49,382 nt of DNA from Sphingomonas sp. SRS2 (lineage in GTDB: Bacteria > Pseudomonadota > Alphaproteobacteria > Sphingomonadales > Sphingomonadaceae), in contig NZ_LARW01000071.1 of the NCBI RefSeq assembly GCF_000971055.1, forward strand, positions 1 through 49,382, in the 5' to 3' direction. Shown here piece after piece: positions 16,726 to 25,393 of this stretch (position 1 is the first letter of the stretch; the number at the start of each line of letters is the position of its first letter). The notes under the pieces are model-generated. The model was not told the DNA's origin and made no database searches. It worked only from the letters and a program-made list of their open reading frames with translations. The position numbers were made by a program, and so were the translations under genes.

Positions 16726-17855
16726 GATCCGCTTCCGATCGTCACGGTGCGGCCATCGGGAAGGCGCGCAGCGGCGGTCTCGCCGTCCGCGAGCCGCATC
16801 ACCGGGCCGAAGGCTTCGATGCGCGCCGCGAGATCGGGGTCGGCGGCGACGCGCGCGGCAAGGCGGGCAGCGGCGGCGCGGCGAAGGAGGGCGTCGCTAT
16901 CCTGCGCGGTCGGACCCGCGAATTGCAGCGCGGGCGCGTCTCCGGCCTGTCGAAGACCCGCGCCGATCGCCGTGAGGGCCCCCCTTTGCCGTTCGGCGAG
17001 GAATGCGTCGCGGGCATCGGCCAGCCTGCCGGTCATCGCGGCCGCGCTGTCGGCCAGCGCGGTTCGCAGCCGGGCGATGTCGCGAGGGGCGGGGAAGGGC
17101 GCGAGCGGGGCATGATCGCCGCCGGCGATACGCAGCGCCTCCTGCCGCAGCCGGTCGAGGGGGCGAGCGATGCTCCGGACGACCAGCAGCACCGCCAGCA
17201 CGCAGGCGAGCAGCGAGGCCATGCCGATCACGACGCTGGTGAACAACGCATTCTGAGTCGCGACCTGGATCAGCGACACGTTCACGTCGGCGCCTGCCGT
17301 TGCGGTGATCCGGCCATTGCCGGCGCGCAATGGGGCGGCGGCGGTCTTCAGCAGGCCCCATTGCTCCTGATATTCGATCGGCGACAGATGGATGGTGCCC
17401 CGGGCGATCGACCGGCGAACCCCCGCCAGCGTTTCGTCGGGCAGGTCGTCCTCCGAGCCGATCAGCGAGTGCTCGTCGCCCTCGCTACTGTCGAGGACAT
17501 AGATGATGTCCTGATCGCCGCCCAATATCTGCGTATAGAGATAGGTGAGGCCAAGCTCCTCGCGGATCCGCCGCATCGGACGGATATGGCTCAGATATTC
17601 GCGACTGTGTTCGACCTCCGCAGCCTTGTCGGCCTCGGGCGCGGCGCGGGCGGCGGCGATCAGCCTGTCATGGTCGCGGCCGTCGATCATCGCGCCGGTC
17701 AGCGCGCTGGTGGTGATCAGCTTGCGGTCGAAGCCTTCGAGGATCGTAGCATAGAGCCGATTGTAGGTAAGCACCCCCAGGCCAATCGCGACGATCGCGA
17801 TAGCGGGCAGGAAGACGCGCAGCAGCAGGGTCTGAATAGGGACGCTACGCCGCAT
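16722..17855 (-). CDS. Membrane sensor protein with HAMP-like domain
   Basis: 377-aa protein with a membrane helix at about 8-29, a periplasmic sensor (about 30-195, including LTYLYTQILGGDQDIIYVLDSS) and a second helix at about 205-228. A HAMP-like segment follows (RPLDRLRQEALRIAGGDHAPLAPF) and then an Ala/Arg/Asp-rich cytoplasmic tail with no enzyme motif I recognise. The sensor part resembles that of the SpoIIE-type phosphatase at 20373 (IIYVYSYMRFNGRIHTV). ATG at 17855 (MRRSVPIQTLLL) was chosen because it directly precedes the first helix; it overlaps the NTT-HEAT gene by 11 bp. Probably a non-catalytic input subunit. Confidence 0.75.
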   Translation of the reverse strand: MRRSVPIQTLLLRVFLPAIAIVAIGLGVLTYNRLYATILEGFDRKLITTSALTGAMIDGRDHDRLIAAARAAPEADKAAEVEHSREYLSHIRPMRRIREELGLTYLYTQILGGDQDIIYVLDSSEGDEHSLIGSEDDLPDETLAGVRRSIARGTIHLSPIEYQEQWGLLKTAAAPLRAGNGRITATAGADVNVSLIQVATQNALFTSVVIGMASLLACVLAVLLVVRSIARPLDRLRQEALRIAGGDHAPLAPFPAPRDIARLRTALADSAAAMTGRLADARDAFLAERQRGALTAIGAGLRQAGDAPALQFAGPTAQDSDALLRRAAAARLAARVAADPDLAARIEAFGPVMRLADGETAAARLPDGRTVTIGSGS

Positions 17856-20262
17856 AGGTCCGCCCGTCGGTGGCGCGGTACATCGACAGCGCGAGATCGG
17901 CATAGCGGCGGGCGAAGTCGATGACCTCGCTGCGCGGAAGCCACAGCAATCGACTGTCGGGCATTGCGACCGGGATCGCATCCGCGCCGGGCTTGTCCTC
18001 ATGCAGGATCATCGCGAGGCGGGTATGCACCTCGATCGTCGCGGGCGCGAATTCGGGGATGGCGGCGATCGCGTCGATCCGGTCGACCAGCGTATGATCC
18101 GGCGCGCCGTCGAGTTCGAGCAGGGTCGCGATCGTGTTGCGCGCGGTGCGGCCGATGCCGGGGCGCAGCGCCTTGCGCAGCCGCGGCCCTAGTTCGGCGG
18201 GCGGAGCGATGTCGCGGATCGCCTGCGCGGTCGCGACCAACTCGATCGGATTGGTGGAGGCGAGGCGAGCATCGAGCAGGTCGAGCAATGGCGCCTTGCC
18301 GCTGGATGCGGCCGGACGGCCATCGATCAGTTCCTTGAGCATCAGGAAGGTCGACCGGTCGACGCCGTTCTCGATCGCCTCGATCGCATTTGCCCGGACC
18401 TTTGCGTTCTTCGAGTGGAGCGACACCACAAGCAGGTCGAAATCGGGCAGGCGTCCGCCGATCGCGAGAAGTTCGATCGCGAAGTCGGTCGCGGTGCCGA
18501 CCTGCTGGCGATGGAAGCGGGCGAGCGTCCGCGTTGCGCGCGACGGTGCGGGGAGCGCCTCCAGCGCCTCGGCCAGCGCAAAGCGTGGCTGGGCGCGGTC
18601 GAGCTCGCCCCGCACGAGCGTGTCGAGACGCGAGGTGAACAGAGGCAGCGACAGCTTGGCCAGAGTGCGCGCGGCCAGAGCGCGGGAAATGGGGTGCTGA
18701 TCGGGATTGCCGAGATCGGCGACGAGGCGGGGGATTGCGGTGTCGCCCCAATCGGCGATCAGATGCTCGATCGCATGGCGTTCGCGAGGCCCGAGCCAGG
18801 CGGCGCTGGACAGGATCTGCGGTACCGCCTCGATATCCCGGCCCGCGCGCAGCAATGCCATCGCGCGCTCCCGCTCCGCCCGGTCGGGAGAGCGCAGGCG
18901 GTTGAGCAGCGCATCGGTCGACGCGGGCGCTGCTTCGGGATCGGCTGGTGTCGGGCGGGCTGCGCGCTGTCCGAAGCCGAGCAGCATCGCCTGCATGTTG
19001 CGCGCCATCGCCGCCGGATAAAGCTGGCGCAGCAGGATCACGATCAGCAGCAGGACGACGCCGAGAATGACGCCGATCCCCGAGAGTTCGCGCATGTCCA
19101 TCCTGTCCGCCGCGAGCAGCAGGAAGCCGCCGGCGATGAAGCTCGCGAGCGGTTCGGCCATGCCTTCGACGATGGTGCGCACCGGCCGCTTCGTGGCGGA
19201 CGGCACCGCGTTGAACAGCATGTTCTGGTTGTTATATTCGATCGAGGTCAGCACGCCGTGATAAACGAAGAAGGCCGCCAGCGCGCCTTCGAACGAACCG
19301 GTTACGAACAGGAATCCGAAGGCGGCGAAATAGGATAGCGGCATGATCAGCGCGACGTTGCGCACGCCGATCCGCCCGACGAGCCGGTTGAACAGGAACA
19401 GGCAGACGAACACGTTGAAGATGTTCGCAGCCGCATAGAGCTTGCCGAGCAGGCTCGCCAGTTCGGCCTCGCTGCGCCCCTGCTGGAACACCGTCGAATA
19501 TTGGAACTCGGCGAGGTTGGTGAGCAGCAGGGTGACGAACAGCACCAGCGTCAGCACCAGCGTGTAGCGCGAGGTGCGGAAAGTGGTGGCAACCTGGCCG
19601 ACCTGATGGGCGACGCTGCCGTCGCCTTCGTCGACGTCGCTGTCGGCGATCCGCGTCCAGCGCCGGCGCAGCAATATCGCGACGGGCAGCGTGACGACCC
19701 CGATGCCCGACCAGATCAGGAAGAAGCCGCGCAGCGACACGCTTCCCGCCAGTTCGCTGACGATCAGGCCGCCGCAGGTCGTGCCGAATGCGGTGGCGGC
19801 GGCGAGCAGCGGGAAGAGCCGCTTGCCGTCCTGAATGTTGAAATAGGCGTCGGTATAGTTCCAGAACAGTGAGTAGAGCGCGATGTACCACATCGCCAGA
19901 TAGAGCTTCAGGCCGAAATAGACCGGCATTTCCCAGGCGGGCGGCAGCGCCATGCCAAGGACCATGTAGGAAAGCAGCCCGCCGACGACGAGCAGGCCGA
20001 TCGTCGCGTCGACGACGCGGTCGAGCGAATAGCGCACGAGCAGATAGGAGAAGACCCCGGTGTAGAGCAGCATCACCGCCGGGGTCATCATGAAGATCAG
20101 CGCCAGATTGTCCGCGCCGGCGCGCGCGAGGAAGGCGGCGTCGCCCGCGCTGAAGCCGATGCCGAGGCCCATCTGCAGCAGGAAACCGAGCAAGGCGAAC
20201 GGCGCCAGCTTCGGCAATTCGCCGGGCGCCACCCTGAGCAGGCGGTTGATCAACGCTGGCAA
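17845..20262 (-). CDS. NTT/MFS-like 12-TM carrier fused to HEAT-like repeats
   Basis: 805-aa inner-membrane protein. Residues about 20-425 hold some 12 hydrophobic segments with the layout of ATP/ADP-translocase (Npt/TLC) or MFS carriers. Residues about 450-800 are cytoplasmic alpha-solenoid sequence with HEAT-like units (RERAMALLRAGRDIEAVPQIL.., ADWGDTAIPRLVADLGNP.., NAKVRANAIEAIENG..). The fusion suggests that transport or binding of a nucleotide-like ligand is converted into a protein-binding signal. It is the first gene of a four-gene overlapping operon (carrier-HEAT, sensor, cNMP domain, pseudo-phosphatase) and is divergent from the SpoIIE phosphatase. Substrate unknown; it may be a receptor rather than a pump. 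Confidence 0.82.
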   Translation of the reverse strand: MPALINRLLRVAPGELPKLAPFALLGFLLQMGLGIGFSAGDAAFLARAGADNLALIFMMTPAVMLLYTGVFSYLLVRYSLDRVVDATIGLLVVGGLLSYMVLGMALPPAWEMPVYFGLKLYLAMWYIALYSLFWNYTDAYFNIQDGKRLFPLLAAATAFGTTCGGLIVSELAGSVSLRGFFLIWSGIGVVTLPVAILLRRRWTRIADSDVDEGDGSVAHQVGQVATTFRTSRYTLVLTLVLFVTLLLTNLAEFQYSTVFQQGRSEAELASLLGKLYAAANIFNVFVCLFLFNRLVGRIGVRNVALIMPLSYFAAFGFLFVTGSFEGALAAFFVYHGVLTSIEYNNQNMLFNAVPSATKRPVRTIVEGMAEPLASFIAGGFLLLAADRMDMRELSGIGVILGVVLLLIVILLRQLYPAAMARNMQAMLLGFGQRAARPTPADPEAAPASTDALLNRLRSPDRAERERAMALLRAGRDIEAVPQILSSAAWLGPRERHAIEHLIADWGDTAIPRLVADLGNPDQHPISRALAARTLAKLSLPLFTSRLDTLVRGELDRAQPRFALAEALEALPAPSRATRTLARFHRQQVGTATDFAIELLAIGGRLPDFDLLVVSLHSKNAKVRANAIEAIENGVDRSTFLMLKELIDGRPAASSGKAPLLDLLDARLASTNPIELVATAQAIRDIAPPAELGPRLRKALRPGIGRTARNTIATLLELDGAPDHTLVDRIDAIAAIPEFAPATIEVHTRLAMILHEDKPGADAIPVAMPDSRLLWLPRSEVIDFARRYADLALSMYRATDGRTYAA

Positions 20263-20372
20263 TTGTCCCCCTTGTCCACTTTGAGCTACCGCTGCCCGCC
20301 CGGCGATGCGATAGTCCTCGCGTCAGGCAGGTTTTCGGGGCGATTTGGGGCGGATGCAAGGGGGAAGATGCG
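20263..20372. promoter_or_regulatory. Divergent promoter region between NTT-HEAT and phosphatase genes
   Basis: 110 bp separate the start codons of two outward-facing genes in the signalling cluster. Both promoters must lie here or inside the neighbouring genes. I could not place -35/-10 boxes with confidence. The phosphatase has a GGGGGAAG ribosome site; the carrier ATG is preceded by a GGGGGA run. Confidence 0.4.
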
Positions 20373-21992
20373 ATGAATGACGGCGTTCGCCGGCGCCCCC
20401 GCCGTTTCGGCCTGCGTCCGCAGTTGCTGTTGCTGCTGTTCGCGCTCAATATTGTTGCGGCGATAGCCTATTCGACGATGCTCTATTCGATCGACCGGCG
20501 CGAGATCGTCGCGGGCATCGACTATAAGCTGGAGACCGCGGTCAACGCGACACACGAGCTGATCCCGGTCGGCTATCATCGCCGCGTGCATGGCCCGGGA
20601 TCGATATCCCCGGCTGAGTTCGACCGCGTGCAGGACAAGCTGTCGCGCTTCGCCACGGCATCCGACATCATCTATGTCTATAGCTATATGCGCTTCAATG
20701 GGCGCATCCATACCGTGGCCACAAGCGCGACCGCGAGCGAGATCAAGGCGGGCAAGCAGACGCGCTTCTTCACCCGTTACGACACCGCGCCGGCCAAGCT
20801 CTACCAGAGCTTCGCCGATGGGCAGATACGCTTTGACGAGTATGAGGACAGCTTCGGCAGCTTCCGGTCGATCTACATGCCGGTGCGATCGCCCGACGGA
20901 CGCATCCATGTGCTGGGTGCGGACATCGATCTCGCCTCGCTCGACGAGCGGCTGATGGAGGCGTTGCTCACCTCGATCCTTGTCGGTGTCGGCATGTTCG
21001 TGCTGTCGATGCTGGTGGGGACGCTGCTGGTCAACCGGATCGTCGGCCCGCTCGTCCGCCTCACCTCCTATACGCGCAGTATCGAGGAGCGCAGCTTCCA
21101 GTCGAACGAGCAGGAACTGGCGGCGATGCAGAAGATCAGCGGATCGCGCGGCGACGAGGTCGGCAGCCTTGCCGAGGCGATGTCGGGGATGATCTCGCGG
21201 CTGCAGCGCTACCTGATCGAGATGCAGGTGGCGACCGCCGCGCGCGAACGGGTCGAGGGCGAGCTATCGGCGGCGCGCGACATCCAGATCGGCATGGTCC
21301 CGCGCCAGTTCCCGGCTTTTCCCGAGCGCCAGGACATCGATATCCACGCGCTGCTCGAACCTGCCAAGGAAGTCGGCGGCGACCTCTATAATTATGCGAT
21401 GATCGACGAACACCGCCTGTTCTTCGTGATCGGCGACGTATCGGGCAAGGGCGTGCCGGCGGCGTTGTTCATGGCCATGACCAGCACCCTGTTCAAGGCG
21501 GCGTCAATGACCGCGAAGGACACCGCGGCGCTCATGGCGCGGGTCAACGCCGAACTGTCGCGCGACAACGTCGCCAACCTGTTCGTCACCGCCTTTTGCG
21601 GGATCATCGACCTGCGCGACGGCAGCATCGAATATAGCGACGCCGGCCATGAAGCGCCCTTCCTGCTGCGCGCCGATGGCAGAGTATCGCGATTGCCCAA
21701 GCCCGAGGGCATGGCGCTCGGCATTTTCGACGACGCCGATTTCGCGAGCGCGACCGTGCGGCTTGCGCCCGGCGACGCGCTGATCATGTTCACCGACGGC
21801 GTTTCGGAAGCGACCACCGCCAATGAAGAACTGTTCGCGGTCGAACGGATCGAGGCGGCACTGGCCGGTCTCGCGAAGACGCCTTCGGCGAAGGGGATCG
21901 CGACCGACCTTGCCGAACGGGTCAACATCTTTGTAGGCGATGCGCCGCAGTTCGACGATATCGCGATCCTGGTGGTACGATATCGCGGTTGA
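20373..21992 (+). CDS. SpoIIE/RsbU-type PP2C serine phosphatase with membrane sensor
   Basis: 539-aa protein with a membrane helix at about 17-37, a periplasmic PDC-like sensor to about 200 and a second helix at about 203-228. A HAMP domain (about 229-290) and a coiled linker (RERVEGELSAARDIQIGMVP) precede a full SpoIIE phosphatase. Metal ligands are present: GGDLYNY, GDVSGKG with D355, and the C-terminal DDIAIL at 528-533. By family it dephosphorylates a STAS antagonist, most likely the one encoded at 14862. It is the only intact phosphatase in the cluster and the counterpart of the degenerate one at 15191. Confidence 0.93.
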   Translation: MNDGVRRRPRRFGLRPQLLLLLFALNIVAAIAYSTMLYSIDRREIVAGIDYKLETAVNATHELIPVGYHRRVHGPGSISPAEFDRVQDKLSRFATASDIIYVYSYMRFNGRIHTVATSATASEIKAGKQTRFFTRYDTAPAKLYQSFADGQIRFDEYEDSFGSFRSIYMPVRSPDGRIHVLGADIDLASLDERLMEALLTSILVGVGMFVLSMLVGTLLVNRIVGPLVRLTSYTRSIEERSFQSNEQELAAMQKISGSRGDEVGSLAEAMSGMISRLQRYLIEMQVATAARERVEGELSAARDIQIGMVPRQFPAFPERQDIDIHALLEPAKEVGGDLYNYAMIDEHRLFFVIGDVSGKGVPAALFMAMTSTLFKAASMTAKDTAALMARVNAELSRDNVANLFVTAFCGIIDLRDGSIEYSDAGHEAPFLLRADGRVSRLPKPEGMALGIFDDADFASATVRLAPGDALIMFTDGVSEATTANEELFAVERIEAALAGLAKTPSAKGIATDLAERVNIFVGDAPQFDDIAILVVRYRG

Positions 21993-22151
21993 GGGCTGAC
22001 CGGCGTCGCCCGATGACGAGAATTGCAGGTCGTCTTTAAAAACCGGGATCGCGTCACTATATCTGACGTTCATCGTCTTCGGGCGTCGCAGCCGCGACGC
22101 AGCCAAAGCATCTCGCTAACAGCCGCCGTCGCCGCTCCGAAGGAAAGCCCC

Positions 22152-22418
22152 ATGCAGCCATCGTCCATTCTGTGCCGTGCACAGGAGAGTATGCAACGGA
22201 CCCGCTCCGCCAACGCCTTGCTCGCGAATGTTCGGAATGTCGCCGACAAGGCGGCCGCCGCCTGGGCCGAAGAGGCGCTCATCGCGGAGCAGCGGGAGCA
22301 TCGGCAGGCCCGGACACGCGATGTCGCGGCCAATCTTCTTGACGAAAAGCGCCGGCTGCGTTCGCTGGGCGACCTGGCGTTCAACGAGAATCCCGATCGC
22401 GGCCAAGCCGCGTGGTGA
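22152..22418 (+). CDS. Hypothetical small protein
   Basis: 88 aa (MQPSSILCRAQESMQRTRSANAL...NPDRGQAAW), a highly charged, Ala/Arg/Glu-rich and probably all-helical protein with no motif I recognise. ATG at 22152 has a good AAGGAAA ribosome site 6 nt upstream. It ends 7 bp before the transglutaminase-like gene on the same strand, so the two are probably co-transcribed. The 159 bp between the phosphatase gene and this start hold no gene I can support. Confidence 0.6.
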   Translation: MQPSSILCRAQESMQRTRSANALLANVRNVADKAAAAWAEEALIAEQREHRQARTRDVAANLLDEKRRLRSLGDLAFNENPDRGQAAW

Positions 22419-22425
22419 CTCACGT

Positions 22426-23301
22426 TTGACCCGCCTCACCATTCGCCACCGGACGAGCTATCACTATGACGGGCCGGTCAGCCTGGGGCCGCATCGCCTC
22501 ATGTTGCGTCCGCGAGAGAGCTGCGACCTGAAGCTGCTGTCATTCCAGCTGCGGATCACCCCGGAGGCGAGCGTTAGCTGGGCGCATGACGTGCTGGGCA
22601 ATGCGGTCGCGACGGCGAGCTTCACGGGGACGACCGACAGGCTGCTCATCGAAAGCGCCGCCGAACTGGAGATCGAAAGCGTGGCCTGGCCGGTGTTCGA
22701 CATCGCCGCCACGGCAATTTCCTTTCCGTTCCGCTATTCGGACGAGGAGTGGGCCGATCTCGGTGCGCTGGCCGTCCAGGTTCATCCCGATCCGAGCGGC
22801 CGGCTGCGGGCGTGGGCACAGGCCTTCGTCGCCGGCAATCCGACCGACACGCTCTCGCTGCTCAAGGATCTCAGCAACGGGGTGGCGGGGTGGATCAGTT
22901 ACCAGTCGCGTGAGACCGAAGGCACCCAGTCGCCCGAGCAGACCCTCGACCGCGGATGGGGCTCGTGCCGCGATTTCGCAGTTCTCTTCGTCGAGGCCGC
23001 GCGCAGCCTGGGGTTCGGCGCGCGGATCATTTCCGGCTATCTCCATGATCCCGATGGCGAGCTGACCGGCAACGCCGGCACCGGATCGACCCACGCCTGG
23101 GCCGAGGTCTATATTCCCGGCGCCGGCTGGATAACCTTCGATCCGACCAACCGCAGCGTTGGCGGCTTCAACCTCGTTCCCGTCGCCGTCGCGCGCGATA
23201 TCACACGGGCGATGCCGGTGGCCGGCAGTTTTGCGGGCAACGCGAGGCTTGGCGCGATGACGGTCGAGGTCGATGTGACCCGGGGCGGCGCAGAGCTTTG
23301 A
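22426..23301 (+). CDS. Transglutaminase-like cysteine protease family protein
   Basis: 291-aa protein of the bacterial transglutaminase-like group. The N-terminal beta domain (LTIRHRTSYHYDGPVSLGPHRL) precedes the core, which has the catalytic triad in order: Cys in WGSCRDFA, His in STHAWAEV and Asp in FDPTNRSV. No ATG or GTG lies in frame near the conserved N-terminus, so TTG at 22426 is the best start; it sits 7 bp after the preceding stop, which suits translational re-initiation. The reaction (protease, amidase or transglutaminase) is unknown. Confidence 0.87.
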   Translation: MTRLTIRHRTSYHYDGPVSLGPHRLMLRPRESCDLKLLSFQLRITPEASVSWAHDVLGNAVATASFTGTTDRLLIESAAELEIESVAWPVFDIAATAISFPFRYSDEEWADLGALAVQVHPDPSGRLRAWAQAFVAGNPTDTLSLLKDLSNGVAGWISYQSRETEGTQSPEQTLDRGWGSCRDFAVLFVEAARSLGFGARIISGYLHDPDGELTGNAGTGSTHAWAEVYIPGAGWITFDPTNRSVGGFNLVPVAVARDITRAMPVAGSFAGNARLGAMTVEVDVTRGGAEL

Positions 23302-23390
23302 TCCACGGGTTGCGGCCCGGATCATGGACGCCGACCGATGTTCGTGCGGCGGCAGGCGACATCGCGCTTCCATCACATTAAGGGCGGGCG

Positions 23391-24491
23391 ATGACAGCGT
23401 TACTTCGCCTTGGGGCCGCCTGGGCTACCGTGCTCATCTTTCTGGCCGTGGGGCCCGCGATGATGGCGGGCACTCACCCGATTGCTACGAGCATGCTGTT
23501 CATCTGGCTGCTCGGCGTGATTTTATGGGCGGCTTTCGGTGTGGTGCACGAGGCCGAGGAGATCGCCGAACGGCTTGGCGAACCCTTCGGAACGCTGGTG
23601 CTGACGCTGTCCATCGTGGTGATCGAGGTCGCGTTGATCAGCGCGGTCATGTTGGGCAAGACCGCCGTGCCGACGCTGGGGCGGGACACGATGTTCGCGG
23701 TGCTGATGATCGTCCTCAACGGCGTCGTCGGCCTGTGCCTGTTGACCGGCGGGCTTCGCTATCATCAGCAAAGCTATAATCTTCAGGGCGCCAGTGCCTA
23801 TCTGGCGTTGATCATACCGCTCAGCGTCATCGCGCTGGTGCTGCCCAATTTCACCACGTCGACCGTTACCGGCACGCTGTCCGGTTCGCAGGCCGCGTTC
23901 TTCTCGATCTTCACTATCCTGCTCTACGGGCTGTTCCTCTGGTTGCAGACCGGCCGCCACAGGGGCTTCTTCGTTCCGGCCTTCGTAAAGGTCGGCGAGG
24001 ATGTCGGCAGTCCGCTGCCGCACCATGTCCGCGCCGATGGCAGCACGACGAAGCGCGTATTCCTCCTGTTCGCGAACATCCTGCCGATCATCATCCTGTC
24101 GAAGAGCCTGGCGACCATCCTCGACCAGGGGATCGTGCTGTTCGGCGCGCCGCCGGCGCTGGGCGGCATCGTCATCGCAATGATCGTGTTCACGCCGGAG
24201 GGGATATCGGCGCTCAAGGCGGTTGCGGCCAACCAGCTGACCCGCGCCATCAACCTCTGCCTGGGTGCGGCGACCTCCACGCTCGGGCTGACCGTGCCGG
24301 CGGTCCTGCTCATCGGGCTGCTGACCCATCAACCCGTCGTGCTGGGCCTGTCGGGCGTGAATATGGTGTTGCTGTCGGTGACGCTGGTGCTCAACATCCT
24401 GACCTTCTCCGGCACGCGGACGACCATGCTCGAAGGGGCGACCCACCTGTCGCTGTTCTTCGTGTTCATCGTGCTGGTCTTCAGCCCGTAG
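23391..24491 (+). CDS. chaA: Calcium/sodium:proton antiporter (ChaA family)
   Basis: 366-aa membrane protein with about 11 helices. The two inverted CaCA alpha repeats are visible: GEPFGTLVLTLSIVVIEVAL in the first half and FTPEGISALKAVAANQ with LGAATSTLGLTVPAVL in the second. ChaA-type antiporters export Na+, K+ or Ca2+ in exchange for protons. The ATG is preceded by an AAGGGCGGG ribosome site. Its last 11 bp overlap the convergent cyclase-like gene. Confidence 0.9.
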   Translation: MTALLRLGAAWATVLIFLAVGPAMMAGTHPIATSMLFIWLLGVILWAAFGVVHEAEEIAERLGEPFGTLVLTLSIVVIEVALISAVMLGKTAVPTLGRDTMFAVLMIVLNGVVGLCLLTGGLRYHQQSYNLQGASAYLALIIPLSVIALVLPNFTTSTVTGTLSGSQAAFFSIFTILLYGLFLWLQTGRHRGFFVPAFVKVGEDVGSPLPHHVRADGSTTKRVFLLFANILPIIILSKSLATILDQGIVLFGAPPALGGIVIAMIVFTPEGISALKAVAANQLTRAINLCLGAATSTLGLTVPAVLLIGLLTHQPVVLGLSGVNMVLLSVTLVLNILTFSGTRTTMLEGATHLSLFFVFIVLVFSP

Positions 24492-25275
24492 ACGGGCCGA
24501 GCTCCAGCCGGGGCCGCTGAACGCCGTGCATCTTGCGCAGGTAGAGCCGCATGTCGCCGATCGCGCGTTCGATATCGGACAGGGGGGAGGGCGGCATCTT
24601 CGAGGCCTTCGCCATATGCGGGCACTGTTCGACTTCCCACGGCATGAAATTGAAGTCCTCGCCGGCCTCGACCATCCAGATGATCGGATAGGGGCGTCCG
24701 TACATCACGCCTTTCAGCTCCTCCGCGCCGATCAGATAGAGCGCGGCATCCCCGAAATTTTTCGCGGACAGCAGCAGATCGGCGACATCGAAGGACAGGG
24801 CGAGGCAGGCCGGCCGCGCGAATTTCGTGACGCGGAAGCCGAGATCGAGATCAGGGCCGATGAAATCGATCGCGCGGACGCCGTCGCCGCCCGACAGCTC
24901 GGGAATTTCGAGTTCGATATTGGCGCCGCTGAAATCGGCGAGCCAGGCGGTGCCCTTCAGCCGCAGTGGCAGATCGCCGAGATAGCGGTCCTCATAGGCG
25001 ATGATGGTGCGGTAGAGCGCGAGCAGCAGGTTGACGAGTTCCTCGGCGCTGCTCGGCGTCGCGACGAAGATCACCTCGTCGCCCATCACCTTCCAGACCT
25101 CGACCGACGGCGTCTCGCCCTCTTCGAGGAAGGCGAAGCCGACCTGGCCTGCGAGCATCAGCGGGAAATTGGTGAAGAAGGTGCGGAAGGTGTCGAGCCA
25201 GCTGCTGCCGTCGGTGAAGCGCGCCTTGAACTGGGTCGATCCGGCCATGTCGACCGATAGAAACAGTCGCACCAT
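24481..25275 (-). CDS. Divergent class III nucleotidyl cyclase-like protein
   Basis: 264-aa soluble protein. FLSVDMAGSTQFK at the start and VWKVMGDEVIFVA at about 60-75 match the metal-Asp strand and the K..GD hairpin of class III cyclases. IDFIGPDLDLGFRVTKFA at about 140-160 matches GDxVNxAxR, but with Asp in place of the transition-state Asn. Such a protein could be an active cyclase with odd specificity or a nucleotide-binding relic. No regulatory domain is attached. The palindromic repeat 25287-25393 lies directly upstream. Confidence 0.65.
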   Translation of the reverse strand: MVRLFLSVDMAGSTQFKARFTDGSSWLDTFRTFFTNFPLMLAGQVGFAFLEEGETPSVEVWKVMGDEVIFVATPSSAEELVNLLLALYRTIIAYEDRYLGDLPLRLKGTAWLADFSGANIELEIPELSGGDGVRAIDFIGPDLDLGFRVTKFARPACLALSFDVADLLLSAKNFGDAALYLIGAEELKGVMYGRPYPIIWMVEAGEDFNFMPWEVEQCPHMAKASKMPPSPLSDIERAIGDMRLYLRKMHGVQRPRLELGPSTG

Positions 25276-25286
25276 GACACGCTCCG

Positions 25287-25393
25287 CTAGAGCGATTTCG
25301 AGGCAGGTGGAACCATCTGCCGCATCGGAAATCGCGTTAAAACAAAGAAGTAGAGCGGCCGATCTGATGCAATCAGATCGTGATCCACTCTAG
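25287..25393. repeat. Palindromic intergenic repeat with three stems
   Basis: Bounded by CTAGAG (25287-25292) and its inverse CTCTAG (25388-25393). Inside, GCGATTTC (25292-25299) pairs with GAAATCGC (25328-25335) around a second stem at 25302-25321 (GGCAGGTGG / CCATCTGCC). A third perfect stem, GATCTGAT / ATCAGATC, lies at 25361-25379. The right end contains the porin stop codon. It looks like a short, non-coding, multi-copy element; it may also end porin transcription. Confidence 0.65.

Noticed and set aside
25309-25337. GGAAC...CGTT resembling a general-stress (EcfG) promoter
   Set aside because: The spacer is 20 nt rather than 16-17, and the match lies inside a palindromic repeat with no gene in the right place.
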